A DNA stretch of 64,000 nucleotides, from assembly GCF_013249065.1 (NCBI RefSeq), contig NZ_JABRWQ010000005.1, positions 186,001 to 250,000 of the forward strand. The letters run 5' to 3'. The notes beneath the pieces are model-generated. The model saw only the letters and a list, made by a program, of their open reading frames with translations, ran no database searches and had not been told where the DNA came from. Shown in pieces: positions 15,853-23,323 of the stretch (the first letter of the stretch is position 1; each line of letters opens with the position of its first letter). Position numbers and translations under genes: made by a program. This stretch comes from Winogradskyella litoriviva. GTDB taxonomy: Bacteria > Bacteroidota > Bacteroidia > Flavobacteriales > Flavobacteriaceae.

Positions 15853-16455
15853 TTATGCTTCTAATTGATTAATATATATAGAAAACCCATTAATATAATC
15901 ATCTAAAATCTGATCATCGTTATATAATTTTCTAATACCTCTAACACCTTCAAAAGCACTGATTAAATAAGTGGCAATAGCATTACTAGAAAGTGATTTT
16001 TTTATAGTGTTTTCTTTTTTTCCACGTTCTATTATATAAACTAAAGCAGCTTTCCATTCTTCAATGATTCGTTTTAATGCGATTTGGTAAGCTTCTTCTT
16101 TATCAGCAATTTCATTAATTAAATTATTCATGGGACAACCATGTTTCTTGTCAAATAGAGAAAATGATTTTAGTCGATTAGAAAAGGTATGTTCTAAAAT
16201 AGATAATGCATTTCCATCTTCATATAATGGCGTAATCATGCCATCATAAACACGTTTTTGTAATTTTAAACTTATAATTTCTAAGCCAAGATCTTTTTTA
16301 CTTTTGTAGTGATGATAAAAAGCACCTTTGGTTAGATTAGTCGCCTTCATAATTTTATCTACACTTGTAGTTTTAAACCCGTTTTTATAGAACAATTTAA
16401 AAGACTCGTCGAGTATTAACTGTCTTGTGAGTTCGGATTTTTGTTTTTGCTCCAT
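15853..16455 (-). CDS. TetR/AcrR family transcriptional repressor
   Basis: 200 residues. The N-terminal HTH LTRQLILDESFKLFYKNGFKTTSVDKIMKATNLTKGAFYHHYKSKKDLGLEII is classic TetR. The C-terminal helical ligand domain contains CPMNNLINEIADKEEAYQ, the Cys-Pro-Met-Asn pattern of the TetR_C YxaF/AcrR-like group. The ATG at 16455 is preferred over an in-frame TTG at 16461. Its own promoter carries the palindrome at 16473-16496, nearly identical to the one upstream of the HAD gene, so it probably represses both itself and the HAD/SDR/DUF6503 cluster. Confidence 0.92.
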   Translation of the reverse strand: MEQKQKSELTRQLILDESFKLFYKNGFKTTSVDKIMKATNLTKGAFYHHYKSKKDLGLEIISLKLQKRVYDGMITPLYEDGNALSILEHTFSNRLKSFSLFDKKHGCPMNNLINEIADKEEAYQIALKRIIEEWKAALVYIIERGKKENTIKKSLSSNAIATYLISAFEGVRGIRKLYNDDQILDDYINGFSIYINQLEA

Positions 16456-16458
16456 ACA

Positions 16459-16466
16459 CAAATATA
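16459..16466 (-). promoter_or_regulatory. Putative -7 element of tetR, next to operator
   Basis: On the minus strand TATATTTG matches TAnnTTTG. It sits so close to the ATG at 16455 that transcription would start essentially at the start codon (leaderless or nearly so). The operator at 16473-16496 occupies the spacer toward -33. Confidence 0.35.
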
Positions 16467-16472
16467 ATATAA

Positions 16473-16496
16473 AAAATACTAGTCGGTATGTTTTTA
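16473..16496. promoter_or_regulatory. TetR operator site 2 (upstream of tetR)
   Basis: On the minus strand AAAACATACCGACTAGTAT, sharing AAAACATACC-N3-TAGTAT with site 1 at 15818-15840. Its location inside the tetR promoter predicts autorepression. Confidence 0.65.
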
Positions 16497-16552
16497 AAAT
16501 TTTTAACTATTATTTAAGATTACGAATTCATGCAAAGCTTAATGGATAAGTG

Positions 16553-17809
16553 TTATTTCATCTCATAAATAGGAACTGATGCTTTAGAATCTGAAATTAA
16601 AATAGCATAATCTAGAAAATCTAATGTCGACATGCCTTTTACAGCCTCACTATTAGAAGCTTCATCTTGCATTATAATTTCTATTAAGTCTGGCTCATTT
16701 GTAAAGTAAGGTGAATCTGATTGGTTTAATCTAAACAATGTTTTATCTGATAGTTTTGTATTCTTTAAATTTTGAATTCCTCTGAAGTATTCTTTTTCAT
16801 AATCTCCAATACCAAATCCAGCTTCAATTGAATAACCAGAATAATCACCGTTTTTGTCATACTGTTCTGACCAAAAAACTTTGCTGTCAGTAAAATATCC
16901 AATTACAGAGATGATTTTTTGTTTTGGATAAATTTTGTTTTCTACTAATCTTGCAAATAGGGAAGGATAACCATCTTTGCCTTCTCTAGATTTTTCTAGA
17001 TGAAAAAAACCAACACGCATAAACTGAGGGTTATTGCTAAAATTGTATTCAGATTTAAGGGTTAAATAATTATGGTAAATGATTTGTTCGCGTTCTGGTT
17101 GCTCTTCAAAGGAGTGTTTAATATTCTTAAGAATCATTTCAAACACTTCTACATTTTCAATTTTTGAAGTGTAGCGTTTTTTATCGTTTTCGTAATCAGT
17201 TATTAAATCTTTTAAATTTTGCTTGACTAAGCTTGGTTTATCAATGCTGTAGTTTGTTGTATCTGCTGCAATTGTTTGTTTTAAGCGTCTAATAGGTTGT
17301 AGTTGGTTATTTTGGTCTTTTATTAGTTCAACGATATGTTTAGTAACATATTTATAGTTTCTTATCCATTCAATTCCTAGAATTTTTAGTTTTTTGTTTT
17401 CAGGAAGCCTATCATTTAAATGTTTGATTTGTTTCCATTTATCGTAAACTTCAATGGTTCTTTCTTGTGTAATGTGATAACCGTTATAAATAATTAACTC
17501 CTTTAATAGTGCAGTGTCACCTGTTTCTAAAAATTCATTATAGTAATAGGCTGTGCTGTAATCTACTTCAGGTAAATAATACTTTATGGTTCCGTTTTTA
17601 GTTAGCGCATGAAGTAGTTTTATTTCTACATCTTCAGTTTTGGCACTTCCATGATAAGCACCAAACCCTAATATATTAAAATCTTTTTCAGGAAAATCAA
17701 AGTCTTGTGATGTCAGATCAAATCTGTTTTGCTCTAAATATGATATTTTAGTTTCTTTACAAGATTGTAAAATAAGAATGGAAAACAAAAGGATAATAAA
17801 TTTGCACAT
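16553..17809 (-). CDS. EreA/ChaN-like superfamily lipoprotein
   Basis: 418 residues with lipoprotein signal MCKFIILLFSILILQSC. The mature protein starts a domain with FNILGFGAYHGSAKTEDVEIKLLHAL and IKYYLPEVDYSTAYYYNEFLETGD, resembling the G-x-x-x-H-G plus downstream Glu of erythromycin esterase / ChaN / TIKI-type proteins. KILGIEWIRNY and a late VGFFHLEKSREGKDGYPSLFARLVE, with a second His, fit the same fold. Antibiotic esterase activity should not be assumed. It lies downstream of nothing obvious and is preceded by the divergent membrane-protein/XRE pair. Family assignment is moderate; substrate unknown. Confidence 0.55.
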   Translation of the reverse strand: MCKFIILLFSILILQSCKETKISYLEQNRFDLTSQDFDFPEKDFNILGFGAYHGSAKTEDVEIKLLHALTKNGTIKYYLPEVDYSTAYYYNEFLETGDTALLKELIIYNGYHITQERTIEVYDKWKQIKHLNDRLPENKKLKILGIEWIRNYKYVTKHIVELIKDQNNQLQPIRRLKQTIAADTTNYSIDKPSLVKQNLKDLITDYENDKKRYTSKIENVEVFEMILKNIKHSFEEQPEREQIIYHNYLTLKSEYNFSNNPQFMRVGFFHLEKSREGKDGYPSLFARLVENKIYPKQKIISVIGYFTDSKVFWSEQYDKNGDYSGYSIEAGFGIGDYEKEYFRGIQNLKNTKLSDKTLFRLNQSDSPYFTNEPDLIEIIMQDEASNSEAVKGMSTLDFLDYAILISDSKASVPIYEMK

Positions 17810-17930
17810 AGTTGTATTTTGTTATTAAGATAGTTTTCTTTTAGTAATGTTACAGTGATTTTTATTTATAAACTGTTTCTGTTACGTCGTGATTAAACAA
17901 AATAATCCCAAAGAATATTTTAATTAATAA

Positions 17931-17962
17931 TTTGGTTTATGTTTAAATGTAAAGTATATTTG
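17931..17962 (+). promoter_or_regulatory. Bacteroidota-type promoter of the membrane protein/XRE operon
   Basis: TTTG at 17931-17934, a 20-base spacer, and TATATTTG at 17955-17962, an exact TAnnTTTG. The predicted transcription start is near 17968, about 43 bases before the ATG at 18011. Confidence 0.6.
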
Positions 17963-17968
17963 ACATAT

Positions 17969-17986
17969 AGGAAAATATGTTTTCCT
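17969..17986. promoter_or_regulatory. Palindrome at the predicted transcription start (putative XRE operator)
   Basis: Perfect 7-bp inverted repeat AGGAAAA-TATG-TTTTCCT immediately after the -7 element. The position suits a dimeric repressor such as the XRE protein encoded by the second gene of the operon. Confidence 0.5.
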
Positions 17987-18010
17987 TAATATAAAGAAAA
18001 TTTGTCAATT

Positions 18011-18460
18011 ATGAATACGGAAAGAATTATTAACTGTGAGCGTAAACGCTTTCAAAAATTAATTAAATTTAGGTTGTCTCATCGTTTTATGACTATTGGT
18101 GTTGCTATTGTAATAGTATCTATTGTTGGTATGTTTGTGCGTGCTTTTGCATTGGATAACGAGGTTGAATGGTTGAAACAACTCTTACAAAAAACACTTT
18201 TAGTTGGCATGCTTATTATGTCCATGTCTAAGGATAAAGTAGAGGATGAGATGACTATTGCGTTGCGAGCACAATCTTATGCTATTGCTTTTGTCGTAGG
18301 TGTAATTTATGCTTTGATAATGCCTTATGTAGAATATGGTGTGTCTAATTTAGTGCATTCTGGTGGTGAAGCCTTTAAAGATTTAGGAGATTTTCAAGTA
18401 TTATTATTTATGTTAATGATTCAGCTTATGTTTTATCATAATTTAAAACGGTTTAGATAA
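18011..18460 (+). CDS. Four-helix membrane protein paired with XRE regulator
   Basis: 149 residues: a basic N-terminus (RIINCERKRFQKLIKFRLSHR), then four hydrophobic helices (FMTIGVAIVIVSIVGMFVRAFAL; LLVGMLIMSMS; SYAIAFVVGVIYALIMPYV; FQVLLFMLMIQLMFYHNL) with DEMTIALRAQSYAIAF between helices two and three. This layout is common for the membrane partner encoded with small XRE regulators in Bacteroidota. The ATG at 18011 is preferred over a TTG at 18002. Its stop overlaps the next start by one base (TAATG), implying coupling. Function is unknown; it may tether or antagonise the regulator. Confidence 0.7.
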   Translation: MNTERIINCERKRFQKLIKFRLSHRFMTIGVAIVIVSIVGMFVRAFALDNEVEWLKQLLQKTLLVGMLIMSMSKDKVEDEMTIALRAQSYAIAFVVGVIYALIMPYVEYGVSNLVHSGGEAFKDLGDFQVLLFMLMIQLMFYHNLKRFR

Positions 18461-18660
18461 TGGAAAACACCATAAAGGTAGAACGTGCTATTTTAAATCT
18501 AACACAAGATGATTTGGCAAAAAAAATAGGTGTATCTCGGCAGACTATAAACTCTATAGAAGCTAATCGTTATGTGCCTTCTACAGTATTAGCGTTAAAA
18601 TTATCTGCATTATTTGGCAAACCAGTTAATGACTTTTTTAAGTTAACTAAAGATGATTAG
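18460..18660 (+). CDS. Small XRE-family HTH regulator
   Basis: 66 residues, essentially one Cro/C1-type helix-turn-helix: IKVERAILNLTQDDLAKKIGVSRQTINSIEANRYVPSTVLALKLSALFGKPVNDFFKL. It closely follows the YozG/YgzD-like small regulators that dimerise on palindromes. It is translationally coupled to the membrane protein before it. The perfect palindrome at the operon's predicted start site is the obvious candidate operator. Confidence 0.92.
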   Translation: MENTIKVERAILNLTQDDLAKKIGVSRQTINSIEANRYVPSTVLALKLSALFGKPVNDFFKLTKDD

Positions 18661-18682
18661 TTAGGTGTTTATGGCATACGTT

Positions 18683-19360
18683 TTATTTTAAAATGTCCAT
18701 CAACTCCTTCAAACCTTCGGTAGCAGATTTTGGTATTACAGTTATCTTTCCGCCACTTTTAATTGCAGGTTTTGGGTCTATATAAAAAATAGAAGTATCT
18801 GGTTGTACATAATTAATTAAACTAGCTGCAGGATATACTTGCATACTTGTGCCTATGATTATTAAGATATCTGCTGCATAGCAAATTTTAACTGCTGTTT
18901 CTATTTCTGGAACATCTTCTCCAAACCACACAATATGAGGACGTAATTGATAGCCGTTATCGCATAAATCACCAAGGTTTAAATCTTCGGTCCAAGTTTT
19001 TATATCATTATAATTTTTTGTGCTTCTTATTTTTAGTAATTCACCATGAAGATGCACCACATCGCTGCTACCAGCGCGTTCATGTAAATCATCTACATTT
19101 TGGGTGACAATGGTTACTTTAAAATGATTTTCAAGCTTAGCCAAATCTTTGTGTGCTTGGTTAGGTTGCACCTCTTTAAGTTGTTTTCGTCTTTGATTAT
19201 AAAAATCTAAAACCAATTTAGGGTTTCTGGCAAAGCCTTGAGGAGATGCTACTTCCATAACATCATGGCCTTCCCATAATCCATCGTGATCTCTAAAGGT
19301 TTTTACACCACTCTCGGCACTCATGCCAGCTCCAGTTAGTACAACAATGTGTTTTTTCAT
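18683..19360 (-). CDS. Sir2-family NAD-dependent protein deacylase, zinc-cysteine poor
   Basis: 225 residues of the CobB/SIRT5 (class III) type. The NAD-binding motif VVLTGAGMSAESGVKTFRDHDGLW is intact, as are TQNVDDLHERAGS and the catalytic His in HLHGELL. The FYNQRRKQ segment preserves the Tyr-x-x-Arg pair that lets CobB and SIRT5 bind succinyl/malonyl-lysine. The usual zinc-ribbon region (after HGELLKIR) reads STKNYNDIKTWTEDLNLGDLCDNGYQLRPH, with only one Cys instead of four, so structural zinc binding is probably lost. Length and remaining motifs are normal. It is convergent with the XRE gene and divergent from trmH. Confidence 0.92.
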   Translation of the reverse strand: MKKHIVVLTGAGMSAESGVKTFRDHDGLWEGHDVMEVASPQGFARNPKLVLDFYNQRRKQLKEVQPNQAHKDLAKLENHFKVTIVTQNVDDLHERAGSSDVVHLHGELLKIRSTKNYNDIKTWTEDLNLGDLCDNGYQLRPHIVWFGEDVPEIETAVKICYAADILIIIGTSMQVYPAASLINYVQPDTSIFYIDPKPAIKSGGKITVIPKSATEGLKELMDILK

Positions 19361-19472
19361 AGATTAAAAATACTATATTTTGAATTATTTTGAAGTAAAT
19401 ATGTTGATTTCAAAATCTATATGTAATAAAAATCTTCGCTACGCATTGAATGACATTTTGTATTTTTGAATT

Positions 19473-20129
19473 ATGCAAGACTTAAAACTATTAGAATATT
19501 TAGAAACATTTTTAACAGGAAATAGGAGAGAGCGTTTTAAAAAGGTACTGCCATTAAGAACAAAACATTTTACAGTAGCAACAGAAGATGTGTATCAATT
19601 GCATAATACTAGTGCCGTAATGCGCTCTTGTGATGTGTTCGGAATTCAAGAATTAAACATTGTAGAAGAAGTAAACTCTAAAAGTATTGATAGAGAAATT
19701 GCAATGGGAGCGCAGAAATGGGTAGACTTAAATAGATATCATTCTACTAAAGATTGCATTAGTGACCTAAGAACTAAAGGTTACCAAATAGTAGCAACTA
19801 CACCTCATAGAGATGATTGTGAATTGATTGATTTTGATATAACTAAAAAGTCTTGTTTTTTCTTTGGAAGAGAAACAGAAGGTTTATCGCAACACGTATT
19901 AGAGGAAGCCGATTGTTACTTAAAAATTCCGATGGTTGGTTTTACAGAAAGCTTAAATATCTCTGTGTCTGCCGCGATTATTCTACAGCATGTAACGGCT
20001 CAATTAAGAAAATCTGAAATAGATTGGAAATTAACAGAAGAAGAGATTATTGAGAAACGATTTGATTGGATAAAAAAAACTCTAAAGGATTACGATGCCA
20101 TTGTAGAAAGGTTTCAAACCTTACAATAA
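19473..20129 (+). CDS. trmH: TrmH-type tRNA/rRNA 2'-O-methyltransferase
   Basis: 218 residues of the SPOUT superfamily. The N-terminus (YLETFLTGNRRERFKKVLPLRTKHFTVATEDVYQLHNTSAVMRSCDVFGI) matches TrmH, which methylates G18 in tRNA. Motif 2 FFGRETEGLS and motif 3 IPMVGFTESLNISVSAAI form the knotted SAM site; the catalytic Arg of motif 1 is probably in HNTSAVMRSC. The C-terminal helix extension (RFDWIKKTLKDYDAIVERF) is as in TrmH. There is no long N-terminal L30-like domain as in RlmB. The exact tRNA target is inferred from similarity. Confidence 0.85.
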   Translation: MQDLKLLEYLETFLTGNRRERFKKVLPLRTKHFTVATEDVYQLHNTSAVMRSCDVFGIQELNIVEEVNSKSIDREIAMGAQKWVDLNRYHSTKDCISDLRTKGYQIVATTPHRDDCELIDFDITKKSCFFFGRETEGLSQHVLEEADCYLKIPMVGFTESLNISVSAAIILQHVTAQLRKSEIDWKLTEEEIIEKRFDWIKKTLKDYDAIVERFQTLQ

Positions 20130-20147
20130 TGGTTTTTAAATTTCAAT

Positions 20148-20945
20148 TTAGTTTTTTTTGTTTTTTCGCTCTTTACTGCGTTTAATTACTTTATATTCTT
20201 CGTAACATTCACTAATAGCATCTAAAATTTGAAGATCGTTAGCCGTGTTTATAAAGTCTTTAGAATAGTCACATTGATTCACTATTTCGTCTAAATCGTA
20301 TTTTGTAACTTGCAGTAATACCAATAACATTTCTCTATCAAAACGTTTTGCTAATTGGTTTCTAATTTCATCATCCTCCTTCATTTTCTTTAACTTATGC
20401 ATTTCGTTGGGCTTTTTGCCAAACATATTGTATAAGAAATCTGCAGGATTAAAAATGGCACCTAAAACTTTTGTTGCTATATTTGGTTTGCCGGCTTCAT
20501 AACCTTGGCCAGGTAAGCCAGAAATACGATAACGATTATTTGATGTTACCGGAATTTGTTCCATGTCTACCTCTAAGTAACCAGTTAATTCTAATTGTTT
20601 CACGGTAACTTCTTCTAATGCTAAGGCTAATTCTGTCATTTGAATTTCTGTACCTCCAAATTTCAACCAGTCATTAGTTACACGCACTTTAATAGATTTG
20701 TAACCTATATACGATAAATGTAGTGTGTCGTTAACTTTAGCTTTAATTTCAAATTCACCAGCATCATTAGATGCTGTACCTATAACCTGATTAATGTTTA
20801 CAATATTGGCTTCACTTAATGGAAGTGATGTAGATGCACTAACCAACGTTCCTTTTACTGTAGTTGGTGTCTTTGTAGATGTAGTGTCTTGACTATAGCT
20901 TTGAACTGTAGTTAAACATAAAAATAGAATTAATAAATGTCGCAT
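20148..20945 (-). CDS. Carboxypeptidase-regulatory-like domain exported protein
   Basis: 265 residues. Signal peptide MRHLLILFLCLTTVQSYSQ, then an Ig-like CarboxypepD_reg-like domain: TTVKGTLVSASTSLPLSEANIVNINQVIGTASNDAGEFEIKAKVNDTLHLSYIGYKSIKV, the fold seen at the N-terminus of SusC receptors. This is followed by a TELALALEEVTVKQLELTGYLEVDME link and a charged C-terminal half (GKKPNEMHKLKKMKEDDEIRNQLAKRFDREML). No outer-membrane barrel follows, so it is not a receptor; it is a free periplasmic protein of the kind common in Flavobacteriia. Function unknown. Confidence 0.8.
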   Translation of the reverse strand: MRHLLILFLCLTTVQSYSQDTTSTKTPTTVKGTLVSASTSLPLSEANIVNINQVIGTASNDAGEFEIKAKVNDTLHLSYIGYKSIKVRVTNDWLKFGGTEIQMTELALALEEVTVKQLELTGYLEVDMEQIPVTSNNRYRISGLPGQGYEAGKPNIATKVLGAIFNPADFLYNMFGKKPNEMHKLKKMKEDDEIRNQLAKRFDREMLLVLLQVTKYDLDEIVNQCDYSKDFINTANDLQILDAISECYEEYKVIKRSKERKNKKN

Positions 20946-21055
20946 GTACGTGTGTTACTCGGTAAAGGTAATAAACAAAACGGATTTAACATATTGCACC
21001 TTTATTTTTGACTTAAAATTAACAATCTTTAGTTTCAGAGTACGAGAAAAATAAA

Positions 21056-21094
21056 AATCCAAAACCTAAAGTAATTCTTCAAGTTTTGGATTTT
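21056..21094 (-). terminator. Intrinsic terminator after DEAD-box helicase gene
   Basis: Stem AATCCAAAAC (21056-21065) / GTTTTGGATT (21083-21092), 17-base loop. Read on the minus strand the stem is followed by a T-rich tail. It lies about 50 bases beyond the helicase stop. Confidence 0.7.
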
Positions 21095-21145
21095 GTATGG
21101 GTCTTTATAATTTTATAGGAATAAAATTATTATATAAGCGACATT

Positions 21146-23032
21146 TTAATCTCTTCTTCTAGAACGTCTTGGTCTGTCTGAACCAGTACTGCTAGACTCG
21201 GGACGTCTATCACCTCTAGAGTCATTAAATTTTCTATCACTTCTGTCACTAGTTCTTGAGTCGTCTGAGCGTCTACCGCGTCTATCACTTCGGTTACCAG
21301 AACCTCCTGAAGAACGTCTGTCATTAGAACGTCTTTCTCGTTTATCATCTCTTCTTCGGTTTCCGCTTGCACCAGAACGTCTGTCATTACGTCCACGGCT
21401 TCTGCCGCCACTTCTGCCACCACCTCTGTTTTCGCTCACTTCTACGTTTACAAATCGACCTTCGTATTTAAAGTCTGTAAAGAATGCTAACACTTTTTCT
21501 TGTAATGCTTTTTCTGTATTAAAGAAAGAGAAACTTTCTTTTACATCAACTTTAAAGACATCATCGCGTCCTAATTCTAATTGTTCTTTTAAGAAATCTT
21601 TCAACTTCATCCAATCAAAACCGTCTTTGCTACCTACATTTATAAAGTAACGTGTGTCGTTAGATTGTTTTCCGTAATCGCGTCCACCATCTCTATCTCC
21701 ACGAGATTCTACAACACTTAAATCTTTTGATTTTTGATAATAATTAAAGAAGCGGTTAAACTCTACTGAGAAGAATTTTTTAATTAATTCATCTTTATCT
21801 GTATCGGCAAATAGCTCGTTAATACTATCTAAATGCTTATCTATTTCGTGATTAGTTTCTGTAGTATGAATTTTGTTAGCTAAAGACATTAATTGTACTT
21901 CTACAATATCAGTACCAGAAGGAATGTCTTTTTTCTCAAACTGTTTTTTAATGATACGTTCAATACTTTTTATCTTTCTAACTTCACTTTTAGAAACGAT
22001 TACCATAGAAACACCTGTTTTACCAGCACGTCCTGTTCTACCAGATCGGTGTGTGTAGGTTTCAATTTCATCTGGTAATTGGTAATTAATGACGTGTGTA
22101 ATATCATCTACATCAATACCACGCGCAGCAACATCTGTTGCAACTAGCATTTGTATTTGGTTGTTTCTAAAGGATTTCATTACCAAATCTCGTTGATTTT
22201 GGCTTAAATCACCATGTAGCGCTCCAGCAGAATAACCATCTTCAATTAAGTTTTCTGCAACCTTTTGAGTATCTCTTTTAGTTCTACAGAAAATTACAGA
22301 AAAAATATCTGGGTTTGCGTCTGCTAAACGTTTTAAGGCTTGGTAACGGTCTCTGGCATTAACTAAATAATACTCGTGAGATACATTACTTGTACTTTCA
22401 TTTTTATTACCAACAGTAATTTCAGTTGGGTCGTACATAAATTTCTTAGCAATTGTAGACACCTCTTTTGGCATCGTTGCTGAGAACAACCATGTACTTT
22501 TATCTTCTGGTGTGTGCGATAAAATGTCGGTGATATCTTCATAGAATCCCATGTTTAACATTTCATCAGCTTCATCTAAAACACTGTATTGAATTTTAGA
22601 AATATCAACCATTCTACGGCTAATCATATCTTTCATACGACCAGGAGTTGCTACAATAATTTGTGCTCCACGTTTTACAGCTCTTGCTTGGTCAGAAATA
22701 CTAGAACCACCATAAATGGCAACTACATTTAAACCTTTACAATACTTTCCGTAGTTTTTTAATTCGTTTGTAATTTGCAAACAAAGCTCGCGAGTAGGTG
22801 ATAAGATTAAACCTTGCGTGGTTCTACTATCAATATCTATTTTTTGTAACATTGGGAAACCAAAGGCTGCTGTTTTACCAGTACCAGTTTGTGCCAAAGC
22901 TACTAAGTCTTTGTCTTCTTCTAATAAAAGTGGAATTGCTTTTTCTTGTACTTCACTAGGTTTTACAAAACCTAAATCCGTAATTGCGTTAAGTAGGTCT
23001 TCATTAAGACCTAATTCTTGGAATGTGCTCAT
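21146..23032 (-). CDS. DEAD-box RNA helicase with RGG/RS-rich tail (DeaD/CsdA-like)
   Basis: 628 residues. Q-motif FQELGLNEDLLNAITDLGFVKPSEVQ, Walker A AQTGTGKT (47-54), PTRELCLQ, DEAD in VLDEADEMLNMGF, SAT, and HRSGRTGRAGKTG make a complete helicase core (about 1-370). A middle helical dimerisation-like region follows, then a DbpA-type RNA-binding domain (INVGSKDGFDWMKLKDFLKEQLELGRDDVFKVDVKESFSFFN, about 455-535). The last ~90 residues are almost only Arg, Gly, Ser and Asp (RSGGRSRGRNDRR), a disordered RNA-binding tail. Such proteins unwind structured RNA in ribosome assembly and mRNA decay, especially in the cold. A promoter with ~137 bases of untranslated leader precedes it. Confidence 0.95.
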   Translation of the reverse strand: MSTFQELGLNEDLLNAITDLGFVKPSEVQEKAIPLLLEEDKDLVALAQTGTGKTAAFGFPMLQKIDIDSRTTQGLILSPTRELCLQITNELKNYGKYCKGLNVVAIYGGSSISDQARAVKRGAQIIVATPGRMKDMISRRMVDISKIQYSVLDEADEMLNMGFYEDITDILSHTPEDKSTWLFSATMPKEVSTIAKKFMYDPTEITVGNKNESTSNVSHEYYLVNARDRYQALKRLADANPDIFSVIFCRTKRDTQKVAENLIEDGYSAGALHGDLSQNQRDLVMKSFRNNQIQMLVATDVAARGIDVDDITHVINYQLPDEIETYTHRSGRTGRAGKTGVSMVIVSKSEVRKIKSIERIIKKQFEKKDIPSGTDIVEVQLMSLANKIHTTETNHEIDKHLDSINELFADTDKDELIKKFFSVEFNRFFNYYQKSKDLSVVESRGDRDGGRDYGKQSNDTRYFINVGSKDGFDWMKLKDFLKEQLELGRDDVFKVDVKESFSFFNTEKALQEKVLAFFTDFKYEGRFVNVEVSENRGGGRSGGRSRGRNDRRSGASGNRRRDDKRERRSNDRRSSGGSGNRSDRRGRRSDDSRTSDRSDRKFNDSRGDRRPESSSTGSDRPRRSRRRD

Positions 23033-23169
23033 TCTTGAGTTTTTATGTATTCGATTATGTTCTGTTGGTGTTACAAGAGAAGCGAATCGACATACTAAAC
23101 ACTAAAACTTCTAGGTAACACATCCTCACTCTGAGGAATATAAAAATCCTAACAATGGATTTTTTTTGC
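23033..23169 (-). promoter_or_regulatory. Long 5' leader of the DEAD-box helicase mRNA
   Basis: From the predicted start (about 23169) to the ATG there are about 137 untranslated bases. They contain an imperfect hairpin AATCC...GGATT (23145-23162) and a CTCACTCTGAGGA palindrome-like word (23124-23137). Cold-shock helicase mRNAs often have such long leaders; a thermosensor role here is inference. Confidence 0.4.
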
Positions 23170-23175
23170 AAGGTG

Positions 23176-23205
23176 CAAAGGTAGGTTAATTTATTTAATA
23201 AACAA
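23176..23205 (-). promoter_or_regulatory. Promoter of the DEAD-box helicase gene
   Basis: On the minus strand TTG (23203-23205), exactly 19 bases, then TACCTTTG (23176-23183): a full match to the Bacteroidota TTG-N19-TAnnTTTG promoter. Confidence 0.7.
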
Positions 23206-23285
23206 TTTTTGTTTTATTTGAAGAATTTGAGTGTATTTATCTCATCGTTTTATATTGAAATAGATTCTTTTTTTTTAATTATAAC

Positions 23286-23320
23286 TCGCGGAAAATTTAT
23301 GTATTTATGGGATTCCGCGA
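23286..23320. terminator. Hairpin after the 208-residue lipoprotein gene
   Basis: 8-bp stem TCGCGGAA (23286-23293) / TTCCGCGA (23313-23320), immediately beyond the stop at 23324 on the minus strand. It has no clear T-tract, so termination strength is uncertain. Confidence 0.45.
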
Positions 23321-23323
23321 TTT

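Noticed and set aside
16553-17809. Annotation as an antibiotic-resistance erythromycin esterase
   Set aside because: Only superfamily-level motifs are visible and the protein is a lipoprotein; macrolide hydrolysis is not supported.
21130-21423. Long minus-strand reading frame overlapping the 3' end of the helicase gene in another frame
   Set aside because: Its Val/Glu/Asp-rich translation is the frame-shift shadow of the Arg/Gly/Ser-rich helicase tail; there is no independent start signal.
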